From: UBA11164 sp002420085
Lineage (GTDB): Bacteria; Pseudomonadota; Gammaproteobacteria; Xanthomonadales; Xanthomonadaceae
Assembly (NCBI GenBank): GCA_031976395.1
Contig: DALYLJ010000044.1
Coordinates: 1 to 19,620 of the forward strand
Reading direction: 5' to 3'
DNA length: 19,620 bases
In this document: in pieces, positions 7,948 through 15,646 of the stretch
Layout of the letters: every line of letters begins with the position of its first letter
Position numbering within the stretch: the first letter of the stretch is position 1
The notes under the pieces: generated by a model
The model's database searches: none
What the model was told of the DNA's origin: nothing
The model's input: only the letters and a program-made list of their open reading frames with translations
Translations under genes and position numbers: made by a program

Positions 7948-10900
7948 CGCACAGCGAATCGCCGATCCTGCGCATCCTGGTGGCCAGTGCCGACCGGGCA
8001 GACTTCGTTTCGGTCCGTGCGGCGGTCGCTGCCGTGACCGATCTGCGCGCCGAACTCGCATGGGTCTCGGCTGCGGCGGCAGCGAGCGAGCGGATCGCCG
8101 CCGATCATTGCGATATCTGTCTGGTGTCGGCCGATCTCGACGATCGCCCAGGGCTGGACTGGCTGCTGGAGGCGCTCGCTCAGGGTGTGCGCATTCCGCT
8201 GGCATTCCTGGCCGGCCGGGATGACGAGGAGGCAAGCCGCTCGGCCCTGGGTGCCGGCGCCCTCGACAGCCTCGATCGCAATCACCTGAGCGCTGCGACG
8301 CTGACCCGAAGCCTGCGGTTCGCCCTGGAACGGGCAACGCTGGAGCGGGCGCTGCTGGCCGAGCGCGAACGCTATCGGCTGCTGTTCGAGCACGCGCCGA
8401 TACCGATGCTGATGTGCAATCTTGCCGATGGCCGCATCCTGCTCGCCAATCGAGCGGTCGCCCGGCTGTACGGCTACGACCCCGAGGAACTGGTCGGTGG
8501 CCTCAACCTGAGCGGTCTGTGGCCGGCCCACGCCGTGCCATCGCTGGATCTCGACCGGATCGCCTCAGCCACCGGCCGCGCTGCCGAGCACCGGCACCGA
8601 CGCAAGGACGGCTCGCTGCTCGATGTCAGCCTGCATGCCGAAGCGGTCGATCTCGGCACCGATCGGGTGCTGCTGCTGAAGATCCTCGACATCGGCACCC
8701 AGCTTCGCGCCGAACGGGCGATGCGCGAGCAGAGCAAGCAGTTGCGCAAGATCCTGGCCGATGTCACCGACGGCCTGCTGGTGATCGACGAGAACGGCCG
8801 GGTGCAACTGGCCAATGCCGCCGCTGGGCGCATCCTGGCGACACCTGCCGAGCGTCTGGAGGGACAGAGTCTGCCACTGCCGCTGGAACCGGACGGCCAG
8901 AACGAAGACCTCAGTCTGACCCATGCCGACGGCACACGACTCGAACTGGAAGCGCGCATCGCCCACACTCAGTGGCAGGGCAGCCCGGCACGAATCGTCA
9001 CCCTGCGCGACGTCAGCGAGGCGGCTCGCACGCAGGCGCAACTGCGCATGCTCAGTCGCGCCGTCGAGGCCAGTCACAGCGCGATCATGATCGCCGACGC
9101 CCGACAGCCCGATCTGCCGATCGTGTTCGCCAATCCCGCGTTCGAGCAGGTGACCGGCTACAGCATCGCCGAGGCGCTCGGCCGCAATTGCCGCTACCTG
9201 CACGGCAACGATCGCGACCAGCCAGAGATCGAGGAGGTCCGTTCGGCGATCCGCGACGGCCGCGAGTGCAATGTCCTGCTGCGCAACTATCGCAAGGACG
9301 GTAGTCGATTCTGGAACCAGTTGACGCTGTCGCCGATGCGCGATGGCAATGGCGCGATCCGCCATTTCCTAGCCATCGCCACCGACGTGACCCGCGAGGT
9401 CGAACGCGAGGCCGAACTGGCGGCATTTGCCAACCGCGACCCGACCACGCAACTGCCGCTGTTCACCGGTCTGAAGTCGCTCATCGAGACACAGATCGAC
9501 GCCGCACGCCGGGACGATGACGCGCTCGCCCTGCTGCTGATCGACATCGATCAGTTCGACAACATCAACCGCAGCCTCAGTCACGATTTCGGCGATGAGG
9601 TGCTGCGCAAGGTGGCGCAGCGGATCGATGCATTGCTCGATGGGCGCGGCACGCTCAGTCGGCTGGCCGCCGATGTGTTCGTGGCACTGGTGCCCTGTCG
9701 GCAGCGCAGCCTCGATCCGCTGGCCCTGGCCGAGGACATCCGTGCCGAAGTGCAGCGGGTGCTGCGGCTGCCACCCTATGACCTCAACCTGTCCTGCACG
9801 ATCGGCGTGGCCCTCAGTCCGGATCAGGCCGATTCACTCAAGACCCTGCTCAACAACGCCCAGACCGCGATGCGCAAGGGCAAGCTGGCCGGCCGCAATA
9901 CCGTGGTGGCATTCCGCTCGGAATTCGCCGAGGAACTGCGCGACCGCATCGCACTCGGTTCACGTCTGCGCGACGCAGTGATCGAGGGTGAACTGAAGCT
10001 GCACTTCCAGCCGCAGGTCAACGGCCACGACGGCCGGATCATCGGCCTGGAAGCCCTTGTCCGCTGGCAGAGTCCCGAGCACGGTCTGGTGATGCCATCC
10101 CGCTTCATCGGCGTGGCCGAAGACCTTGGCATCATCGTCCCACTTGGCAAGTGGGTGCTGCGGGAAACCTGCCGGGTATTGCGTGGCTGGCTGGAGGCCG
10201 GCCACGACGATGTGTTCGTCAGCGTCAACGTATCCACCCAGCAACTGCTGCACGAGGATTTCTGCGAGGAAGTGCTGGCCCTGCTCGCTGAGCACGGCGT
10301 ACCGCCGTCGATGCTGGAAATCGAGATCACCGAGAGCGCGATCGTCGAGAACACCGAGCGGGTCCGCTCGATCATGATGCAGTTGCGCCATGCCGGAATC
10401 CGTCTGGCGCTCGACGATTTCGGTACCGGCTACTCCAGCCTCAGTTATCTCAAGCGGCTGCCGATCGACAAGCTCAAGATCGACCGCTGCTTCGTCAGCG
10501 AGGTGACCATCGACAGCAATGACGCGGCGATCGCCCGTGCGATCATCGCGATGGGTCATCAACTGCGCATGGTGATCCTGGCCGAAGGCATCGAGACGCC
10601 GGAACAACTCGGCTTTCTGCGCCGCAACCATTGCGACCTGTTCCAGGGCTACCTGCTCGGTCGGCCGCTCGATGCCACTGCCACCGAGGCCCTGCTGCGG
10701 ATGCGCTACCTGCTTCCGGAAGCCTTCGAGGCGACCCGCCCGGACCGGGTGCTGTTGCTGGTCGATGACGAGGAAAACATCCTGCGCGCGCTGACCCGGG
10801 TATTCCGCCGCGAAGGCTATCGCATCCTCACCGCCAGCTCGGTCGAGCAGGCATTCAGTCTGCTGGCCAGCCACCGCGTCCAGGTGATCCTGTCCGACCA

Positions 10901-11171
10901 GCGCATGCCCGATTGCAGCGGCACCGAGTTCCTTGGTCGGGTCAAGGAACTGTATCCGGACACGATCCGGATGATTCTGTCCGGCTATACCGATCTCTCG
11001 ACCGTCACCGAGGCGATCAATCGCGGTGCGATCTATCGGTTCCTGACCAAGCCATGGGACGACGAGGAACTGCGCTCGCACATCCGCGAGGCGTTCCGCG
11101 CCCATGTCGACAGTGGCAATGCGCCCGAGACGGTCGCGCCGAGCACCATGCGCTCGCTGGCGATCAACTGA
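7944..11171 (+). CDS. multidomain c-di-GMP signalling protein: pseudoREC-PAS-PAS-LOV-GGDEF(degenerate)-EAL-REC
   Basis: The start is the ATG at 7944, which overlaps the previous stop and follows GGTGGCGGA; this gives 1075 residues. Domains in order: a receiver-like domain (about 8-125) whose phosphorylation site is lost (CLVSADLDD); PAS about 140-250; PAS about 265-370; a LOV-like PAS about 375-490 with GRNCRYLHG (Cys416) and NYRKDGSRFWN (Asn448, Asn458); GGDEF about 490-640 with the signature replaced by AADVF (575-579); EAL about 675-925; and a C-terminal receiver about 932-1055 of the RpfG-like type (VDDEENILRAL, Asp985 in ILSDQRMP). The EAL catalytic residues look complete: EALVRW (Glu703), VNVS, EITES, DDFGTG (Asp824-Asp825), KLKID, EGIET and FQGY. 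The best prediction is a c-di-GMP phosphodiesterase without cyclase activity, controlled by phosphorylation and perhaps by light or flavin state. Confidence 0.9.
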   Translation: MTHSESPILRILVASADRADFVSVRAAVAAVTDLRAELAWVSAAAAASERIAADHCDICLVSADLDDRPGLDWLLEALAQGVRIPLAFLAGRDDEEASRSALGAGALDSLDRNHLSAATLTRSLRFALERATLERALLAERERYRLLFEHAPIPMLMCNLADGRILLANRAVARLYGYDPEELVGGLNLSGLWPAHAVPSLDLDRIASATGRAAEHRHRRKDGSLLDVSLHAEAVDLGTDRVLLLKILDIGTQLRAERAMREQSKQLRKILADVTDGLLVIDENGRVQLANAAAGRILATPAERLEGQSLPLPLEPDGQNEDLSLTHADGTRLELEARIAHTQWQGSPARIVTLRDVSEAARTQAQLRMLSRAVEASHSAIMIADARQPDLPIVFANPAFEQVTGYSIAEALGRNCRYLHGNDRDQPEIEEVRSAIRDGRECNVLLRNYRKDGSRFWNQLTLSPMRDGNGAIRHFLAIATDVTREVEREAELAAFANRDPTTQLPLFTGLKSLIETQIDAARRDDDALALLLIDIDQFDNINRSLSHDFGDEVLRKVAQRIDALLDGRGTLSRLAADVFVALVPCRQRSLDPLALAEDIRAEVQRVLRLPPYDLNLSCTIGVALSPDQADSLKTLLNNAQTAMRKGKLAGRNTVVAFRSEFAEELRDRIALGSRLRDAVIEGELKLHFQPQVNGHDGRIIGLEALVRWQSPEHGLVMPSRFIGVAEDLGIIVPLGKWVLRETCRVLRGWLEAGHDDVFVSVNVSTQQLLHEDFCEEVLALLAEHGVPPSMLEIEITESAIVENTERVRSIMMQLRHAGIRLALDDFGTGYSSLSYLKRLPIDKLKIDRCFVSEVTIDSNDAAIARAIIAMGHQLRMVILAEGIETPEQLGFLRRNHCDLFQGYLLGRPLDATATEALLRMRYLLPEAFEATRPDRVLLLVDDEENILRALTRVFRREGYRILTASSVEQAFSLLASHRVQVILSDQRMPDCSGTEFLGRVKELYPDTIRMILSGYTDLSTVTEAINRGAIYRFLTKPWDDEELRSHIREAFRAHVDSGNAPETVAPSTMRSLAIN

Positions 11172-12453
11172 CCGGCGCGCGGACCGGCTGACGCAGTGGC
11201 AACACCACTTTGAAGGTCGATCCCTGGCCGGGGCTGCTCTGCACTTCGATCCGACCGTGGTGCTTGCTGACGATACCGTAGGAAATCGACAGCCCGAGGC
11301 CGCTGCCCTTGCCGACCGGCTTGGTGGTGAAGAACGGATCGAAGATCCGCTGCTGCACCTGCGGATCGATGCCGGCACCATCGTCGCTGATCGCCACCCA
11401 GGCTTCGTGCTCGTCGCAGCCGCTGCTCAGTTCGATATGGCCGTATTGGGGGATCGCCTGAGCGGCATTGACCAGCAGGTTCATGAACACCTGGTTGATC
11501 TCCGACGGCAGGCATTCGACCGGCGGCAGTTGCCCGAAATGGCGATCCACCCGAGCCTTGTACTTCAGCTCGTTCCAGACGATGTTGAGCGTGCTCTCCA
11601 GGCCCTTGTGGAGATCGACCGCCGTCCACTCCTCATCACGACCGGTGCGCGAGAAGTCCTTGAGATCCTGAACGATCCGGGTGACCCGCTCGATGCCCTC
11701 GCGTGACTCGGCGATCAGCGATGGAATGTCCGAAACCAGGTAGTCGTAATCGAAGCGCCGCCGCAGTTCGGCCATGCGCTCGGGTGCCCCGGAATCCGGG
11801 CCGAGACCGGCCAGCAGTTCCTCATAGCTGCCGATCAGGGCGAACAGGCTGCGCACGTAGTCGTTCAACGCATGCAGGTTGGAATGGACGTAGCCGATCG
11901 GATTGTTGATCTCGTGGGCGACACCGGCGGCCAACTGGCCGATCGAGGCCATCTTCTCCGATTGCAGCAACTGCTCCTGGGTTCCGGCCAGACGGATGTA
12001 GGCGTTTTGCAGTTCGGAATGACGCTCCTGGAGCGTGTCCTCGTAGCGGCGCGCCTCGCTGTCGTCGTGCAGAATCAGGCAGCGGGCCGGGACATCCTCG
12101 TCGGCCGCGCCCAGGCACAGCATGGTCAGTTGCAGGTACAGCAGTCCACCGTCGCTGCCGGGCAGGGCGGTTTCGCCGCGCCATGACCCGATTTGATCGC
12201 AGGCCCGCCAGGCGGCATCGGGAAACAGCCGGGCAAGGGCGGCACCGGGGGCGTCACTGCGACCCTGGCTCTTCTCAGCCAGGGTCCGGGCTGCCGGATT
12301 GGCATACACCGGATCCGCGCCGCGCGTGACTACCAGGGCATCATCGAGACGCTCGGCCAGGGTAAACAGATCGCGACCGATCGCATGGCCGGCGCCGGCC
12401 CGCCGCTCGGGCAGCACCGACTCCAGTGACGTGGCTTCCCGCGAGGGTTCCAT
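11164..12453 (-). CDS. PAS sensor histidine kinase linked to flgMN
   Basis: The 429-residue protein is cytosolic with no membrane segment. It has an N-terminal PAS-like region (about 25-140), a coiled linker (DTLQERHSELQ onward), and HisKA with GQLAAGVAHEINNPIGYV, phospho-acceptor His180. The ATPase domain has an N box (NQVFMNLLVNAAQAI), DDGAGID, FDPFFTTKPVGKGSGLGLSI and a terminal strand STFKVVLPL. All catalytic boxes look intact. The ATG at 12451-12453 follows GGAG with 8-base spacing. The gene begins 14 bases after flgN, so it is probably co-transcribed with flgMN. Its 3' end overlaps the convergent EAL-protein gene by 8 bases. HEINNPIGYV kinases often act with RpfG-like receivers, so the C-terminal receiver of that protein is a candidate target; this is inference. 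Confidence 0.9.
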   Translation of the reverse strand: MEPSREATSLESVLPERRAGAGHAIGRDLFTLAERLDDALVVTRGADPVYANPAARTLAEKSQGRSDAPGAALARLFPDAAWRACDQIGSWRGETALPGSDGGLLYLQLTMLCLGAADEDVPARCLILHDDSEARRYEDTLQERHSELQNAYIRLAGTQEQLLQSEKMASIGQLAAGVAHEINNPIGYVHSNLHALNDYVRSLFALIGSYEELLAGLGPDSGAPERMAELRRRFDYDYLVSDIPSLIAESREGIERVTRIVQDLKDFSRTGRDEEWTAVDLHKGLESTLNIVWNELKYKARVDRHFGQLPPVECLPSEINQVFMNLLVNAAQAIPQYGHIELSSGCDEHEAWVAISDDGAGIDPQVQQRIFDPFFTTKPVGKGSGLGLSISYGIVSKHHGRIEVQSSPGQGSTFKVVLPLRQPVRAPVS

Positions 12454-12467
12454 GCGGTGGACTCCGC

Positions 12468-12824
12468 TCAGGCGTGTGCGAAGACTCTAGCATGCGGTGA
12501 CGGGTCGATCCGTCCGCGCGGATCGTAGGATGAGACGGCCTCGACCCGGCCCAGGTGACGCAATGCCCAACGCACCTCGCGCTGGCGGCGTGCCAACAGG
12601 GCGCCATTGGCTCGGTTGAACGCGGCCAGTTCGGCGATCCGCTCGGCGATCGCCGGGTCGAGCGGTTCGGTTTCCAGCCGGGCCAGCGCGGCCAATTTGC
12701 TGCCAGCGGCCGCGACCAGCGCCTCGGCATCATTGCCGAGCAGGGCCTCGCGCTCGGCGGTGAGCGCGCCGGCCAGGGCGTCGAGCAGCCCAGCGACGAC
12801 CGGCTCGGCCGAACCGGAAATCAC
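12468..12824 (-). CDS. flgN: flagellar export chaperone FlgN
   Basis: The 118-residue helical protein fits FlgN in size, in position directly after flgM, and in pattern: ALTAEREALLGNDAEALV near the start, a long predicted helix with leucine/alanine heptads, and a C-terminal REVRWALRHLG region. FlgN chaperones the hook-filament junction proteins FlgK and FlgL to the export gate. The start is the GTG at 12822-12824, which overlaps the flgM stop as GTGA and follows GGGAG at about 10-base spacing. The same frame is open further upstream, but that part overlaps flgM and has no FlgN character. FlgN is poorly conserved, so the call rests partly on context. Confidence 0.82.
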   Translation of the reverse strand: MISGSAEPVVAGLLDALAGALTAEREALLGNDAEALVAAAGSKLAALARLETEPLDPAIAERIAELAAFNRANGALLARRQREVRWALRHLGRVEAVSSYDPRGRIDPSPHARVFAHA

Positions 12825-13120
12825 CCCGCCAGCTCCCGCTCGATCCGCAGCAGGCCATCGGCGATCACGCCTGGATCGATCCGATAACTGCCGGACAGCA
12901 CCGCCTCGCGCAGTTTGGCCACCCGCTCCAGATCGACGCCGGGATTGGCGGCGAATTCGCGCTGGAGGATGTCGAGTCCGGTCGCTTCCGCCGTCAGTCG
13001 GACGCTGTCGGCCGGAAGGACGGCTGCGATCGGCTGCGAGCGATCGCCACTGGCGCGTTCGAGACGCGGGTTGGCAAGCGGCGCAGCAGTACCCGGCATG
13101 CCATCGATTTTGTTGACCAT
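12821..13120 (-). CDS. flgM: anti-sigma-28 factor FlgM
   Basis: The 99-residue protein begins MVNKIDGM and ends with the sigma-28-binding region VAKLREAVLSGSYRIDPGVIA, the hallmark of FlgM. It holds FliA inactive until the hook-basal body is complete and FlgM is exported. The ATG at 13118-13120 has a good ribosome-binding site (GAGGAA). A strong sigma-28-like promoter (13177-13151) lies just upstream, giving FliA control of its own inhibitor. The gene overlaps flgN by 4 bases and lies 121 bases after flgA on the same strand. Confidence 0.95.
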   Translation of the reverse strand: MVNKIDGMPGTAAPLANPRLERASGDRSQPIAAVLPADSVRLTAEATGLDILQREFAANPGVDLERVAKLREAVLSGSYRIDPGVIADGLLRIERELAG

Positions 13121-13150
13121 GTTCGTCGTTCCTCGGAGACCACAGCGAGT

Positions 13151-13177
13151 CTAACGGCCGGCACCGGGAGAACTTTA
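13151..13177 (-). promoter_or_regulatory. sigma-28 (FliA) promoter of flgM-flgN
   Basis: On the minus strand TAAAGTTC (13177-13170) and GCCGTTAG (13158-13151) are separated by exactly 11 bases. This matches TAAAGTTT-N11-GCCGATAA at 13 of 16 positions. It lies about 30 bases before the flgM ATG, in the gap after flgA, and fits the known FliA control of flgM in gammaproteobacteria. Confidence 0.8.
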
Positions 13178-13241
13178 ATCCACCCGCATACCGACCGGAA
13201 GCGCTGCCGTGATCGGCGGTCGTGGTGGGCGGATCCACCGC

Positions 13242-14003
13242 TCAACGAAGCACCTCGACCTCGCCGCTGGCATTGACCCGCCCCTGGACCACCCGATTCG
13301 ACGACAGGTTGCGGACGCTGAGCCGATCGTCCTGACCGGCATCGGCCAGGGCCTTGCCACTGGCCCGAACTTCGATGCTGCCGATCCGGGCGATCAGGGC
13401 CACGATGTCGCCGCGTCGGACCGTGTGTGCGTTCATCAGATCGCGGGCGGCCAACGGACTGCCGGCCGGCAATGTACGACGCGCGACCCGCCCCTCAATC
13501 GCCGCCGGATCGGCCAGGGCATCGCCGACCCGTTCGATATCGCGGGTTTCCACGGTCACCGCCTCGGCCGTCAGCCGCTCACCTGCCGCGACCGTGCGGA
13601 CCAGCACCAGCACCGGACGCCAGCGCTGCACCCGAACCGGCACATACAGCCGCCAGCCGGCACTGGCGCATCCGACCTCGACCACCCCGGCACCCGAGCG
13701 GACCGCCCGCAGCGGTTCGGCGCAGGCCGGCAGGCGCAGATGGTCGTCCACCGAGGCGCGCCCCTCGGCATCACCGGGCGCATCGCCCAGCGCCGCCGCC
13801 ACGGCCGCCGCACGAATCGCCTCGACCGACTGGACGGCCGCCATGCCCGGCGATCGGGGCGGCTCGGACGATCCGGCTGCGCCCGCGACCACTGACTGCT
13901 CGGCGGCCGACAGGCTTGTCCAGGCAGACAGCGTCAGCAGGAAGGTCGCGATCGATAGGACTGACCTGGACCTGGCGTGAACGCGGGTGGCGAACGGTTT
14001 CAT
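13242..14003 (-). CDS. flgA: flagellar P-ring assembly chaperone FlgA
   Basis: The 253-residue protein has an N-terminal Sec signal peptide: basic MKPFATRVHARSR, hydrophobic VLSIATFLLTLSAW, and probable cleavage after SLSAA near residue 34. It works in the periplasm, assisting assembly of FlgI into the P ring. The C-terminal half is the SAF/ChapFlgA region: VRTVAAGERLTAEAVTVETR, then RRTLPAGSPLAARDLMNAHTV, RRGDIVAL, and a final VVQGRVNASGEVEVLR. The ATG at 14001-14003 is chosen because it begins the signal peptide and follows CCGGAG; the frame is open further upstream but without conserved sequence. A sigma-54 promoter-like site lies 58-73 bases upstream. Confidence 0.93.
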   Translation of the reverse strand: MKPFATRVHARSRSVLSIATFLLTLSAWTSLSAAEQSVVAGAAGSSEPPRSPGMAAVQSVEAIRAAAVAAALGDAPGDAEGRASVDDHLRLPACAEPLRAVRSGAGVVEVGCASAGWRLYVPVRVQRWRPVLVLVRTVAAGERLTAEAVTVETRDIERVGDALADPAAIEGRVARRTLPAGSPLAARDLMNAHTVRRGDIVALIARIGSIEVRASGKALADAGQDDRLSVRNLSSNRVVQGRVNASGEVEVLR

Positions 14004-14060
14004 GGACGACTCCGGAGACATGGCGGCGCGCCGAGCGGCGCCGGCTTGGCGAGTACCGGC

Positions 14061-14076
14061 TGCAATGGCCATGCCA
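14061..14076 (-). promoter_or_regulatory. sigma-54 (RpoN) promoter of flgA
   Basis: On the minus strand TGGCATGGCCATTGCA matches the -24/-12 consensus TGGCACG-N4-TTGCA at all but one position, with the required 10 bases between GG and GC. The start of transcription would be near 14050, about 45 bases before the flgA ATG. Confidence 0.78.
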
Positions 14077-14176
14077 GCCGACCTGGAACCACACCACACG
14101 GCCGCGCCGGTCGGCATGCCGGCGGACCAGCGGCCGCTGATGATCCCTGTTCCGGTCGGCGCGCTGACCAGAGCGC

Positions 14177-14203
14177 TCAAGATTCATCACTCGGCGCCGA
14201 TGT
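14177..14203 (+). promoter_or_regulatory. candidate sigma-28 (FliA) promoter of cheV
   Basis: TCAAGATT (14177-14184) and GCCGATGT (14196-14203) are separated by exactly 11 bases, and the TCAAG and GCCGAT cores are intact. The -10 ends only 7 bases before the cheV ATG at 14211, so transcription would begin at or next to the start codon. Confidence 0.6.
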
Positions 14204-14210
14204 GCCGGAG

Positions 14211-15155
14211 ATGAAACAGGACTTGCTCGACCGCATCGATCAACGCATCCGACTGGCCGGACACAACCGCCTGGCCCTGCTGCTGTTCCGCCTGGGTGGC
14301 CGCCAACTTTTTGGCGTCAACGTGTTCAAGGTGCAGGAGGTGCTGCCCCGGCCGCGGCTGTTCGCCATGCCCCAGGCACCGGCCCAGGTGCTGGGTGCGG
14401 CCGATGTTCGCGGCCGGAGTATTCCGGTGATCGATCTCGGCAAGGCGATCCGGCATCCCGAGGCCAACGACAGCCCTGGCTACCTGCTGGTGACCGAGTT
14501 CAATTGCTCCTTGCAGGGCTTCCTGGTCAGCGAGGTCGATCGGATCGTCAACATCCCGGTCGAACAGATCGAACTGCCGCCCGAGCAGGAGGGTCGGCAG
14601 AGCCGGCTGACCGCAATCACCCGGCACCAGGGCGAGTTGATCCAGATCGTCGATGTCGAGCAGGTGCTGGCGGAAATCTCCAACATCGATGCTCTGCCGA
14701 TGCCGGAGTTGGACGGCCCGACGCCCAGCCCCGGCTCACTCGGCCAGGTTCTGGTGGTCGATGACTCTCGGGTGGCCAGGGCACAGATCCAGCGGGTGCT
14801 GGAACACCTCGGCCTGAGTGCCGTCCAGCTTGCCGATGGTCGGCAGGCACTGGAGCATCTCAAGCGCATTGCCGACAGCGGCGAGGATCCGGCGGCGCGC
14901 TATCGCATGGTCATCTCCGACATCGAAATGCCGGCGATGGATGGTTATACCCTGACCACCGAGATCCGCCGCGACAAGCGTCTGGCCGGGCTGTACGTGA
15001 TCCTGCATACCTCGCTGTCGGGCATCTTCAACAATGCCATGGTTCAGCGGGTCGGCGCCGATCGCTTCGTCGCCAAGTACCATCCCGACGAACTGGCCAG
15101 TCGGATCATGGAACGCCTGACCGACCAGACCGAACCGATCGGCGACGCAGCCTGA
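14211..15155 (+). CDS. cheV: chemotaxis coupling protein CheV (CheW domain fused to a receiver)
   Basis: The 314-residue protein has a CheW-like domain (about 1-165: RLAGHNRLALLLFRLG, FGVNVFKVQEVL, DVRGRSIPVIDLGKAI) joined to a receiver (about 180-305) with VVDDSRVAR, phospho-acceptor Asp237 in MVISDIEMPAMDG, and the conserved lysine in DRFVAKYHPDEL. CheV couples chemoreceptors to CheA and its receiver modulates adaptation. The ATG at 14211 gives the family's usual N-terminus (D..DQR..LAGHNRLELLLF). GGAG directly abuts this ATG, too close to serve as a normal Shine-Dalgarno, and the predicted promoter would leave little or no leader. A GTG at 14202 and a TTG at 14223 are other possible starts. 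The gene is divergent from flgA and sits before flgB, as in Pseudomonas and Vibrio. Confidence 0.94.
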   Translation: MKQDLLDRIDQRIRLAGHNRLALLLFRLGGRQLFGVNVFKVQEVLPRPRLFAMPQAPAQVLGAADVRGRSIPVIDLGKAIRHPEANDSPGYLLVTEFNCSLQGFLVSEVDRIVNIPVEQIELPPEQEGRQSRLTAITRHQGELIQIVDVEQVLAEISNIDALPMPELDGPTPSPGSLGQVLVVDDSRVARAQIQRVLEHLGLSAVQLADGRQALEHLKRIADSGEDPAARYRMVISDIEMPAMDGYTLTTEIRRDKRLAGLYVILHTSLSGIFNNAMVQRVGADRFVAKYHPDELASRIMERLTDQTEPIGDAA

Positions 15156-15203
15156 CCGAAGCCGGGTCGGCGCTGCCGTTGGCCAGCCCCCGAGCGGCCC
15201 GTC

Positions 15204-15219
15204 TGGCATACGGCTTGCA
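15204..15219 (+). promoter_or_regulatory. sigma-54 (RpoN) promoter of flgBCDE
   Basis: TGGCATACGGCTTGCA has the TGGC and TTGCA blocks with 10 bases between GG and GC. It ends 34 bases before the flgB ATG, so transcription would start near 15230 and drive the rod/hook operon. Confidence 0.8.
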
Positions 15220-15253
15220 GCAGGTCCGGCGAGCCCATCGCGGATTCGCCGCC

Positions 15254-15646
15254 ATGTCCGACCCCACTGCGTTGTTTGGCATCCATGCCCGCACCCTGGC
15301 CCTGCGCCAGGACCGGATGCAGGTGCTGGCCACCAATCTGGCCAATGCCGATACCCCCGGCTTCAAGGCCCGCGACCTGGATTTCGCGGCCGCCCTCGAA
15401 CAGACGAGCGGTCGGGAAGCCGGACTGGTGGCCACCGCGCCTCGACACCTGGTGTCCGGACCGGACGCCGGTCTCCAACCGGCCCTGCGCTGGCGGCTGC
15501 CGACCCAGCCCAGCCTGGACGGCAACACCGTCGAAACCCACGTCGAGCAGGCCGCCTTCGCACAGGCCGCATTGGAGTACCGAGCAAGTCTGAGTTTCCT
15601 GTCGGGCAAGGTCCGCAGCCTGCTCACCGCCATCACCGGACAATGA
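15254..15646 (+). CDS. flgB: flagellar proximal rod protein FlgB
   Basis: The 130-residue protein has the rod/hook N-terminal signature RMQVLATNLANADTPGFKARDLDF and the C-terminal helix QAALEYRASLSFLSGKVRSLLTAI, which form the paired D0 helices of rod proteins. The length is usual for FlgB (about 130-138). It forms part of the proximal rod in the periplasm. The ATG at 15254 is chosen because family members begin a few residues before the F....R...LR.....LA.N.AN motif; the open frame extends upstream into the promoter. It starts the sigma-54-driven flgBCDE run and its TGA overlaps the flgC ATG. Confidence 0.95.
   Translation: MSDPTALFGIHARTLALRQDRMQVLATNLANADTPGFKARDLDFAAALEQTSGREAGLVATAPRHLVSGPDAGLQPALRWRLPTQPSLDGNTVETHVEQAAFAQAALEYRASLSFLSGKVRSLLTAITGQ

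Noticed and set aside
14044..14065. TGGCGAGTACCGGCTGC on the plus strand before cheV, considered as a sigma-54 promoter
   Set aside because: GG and GC are 12 bases apart instead of the required 10.
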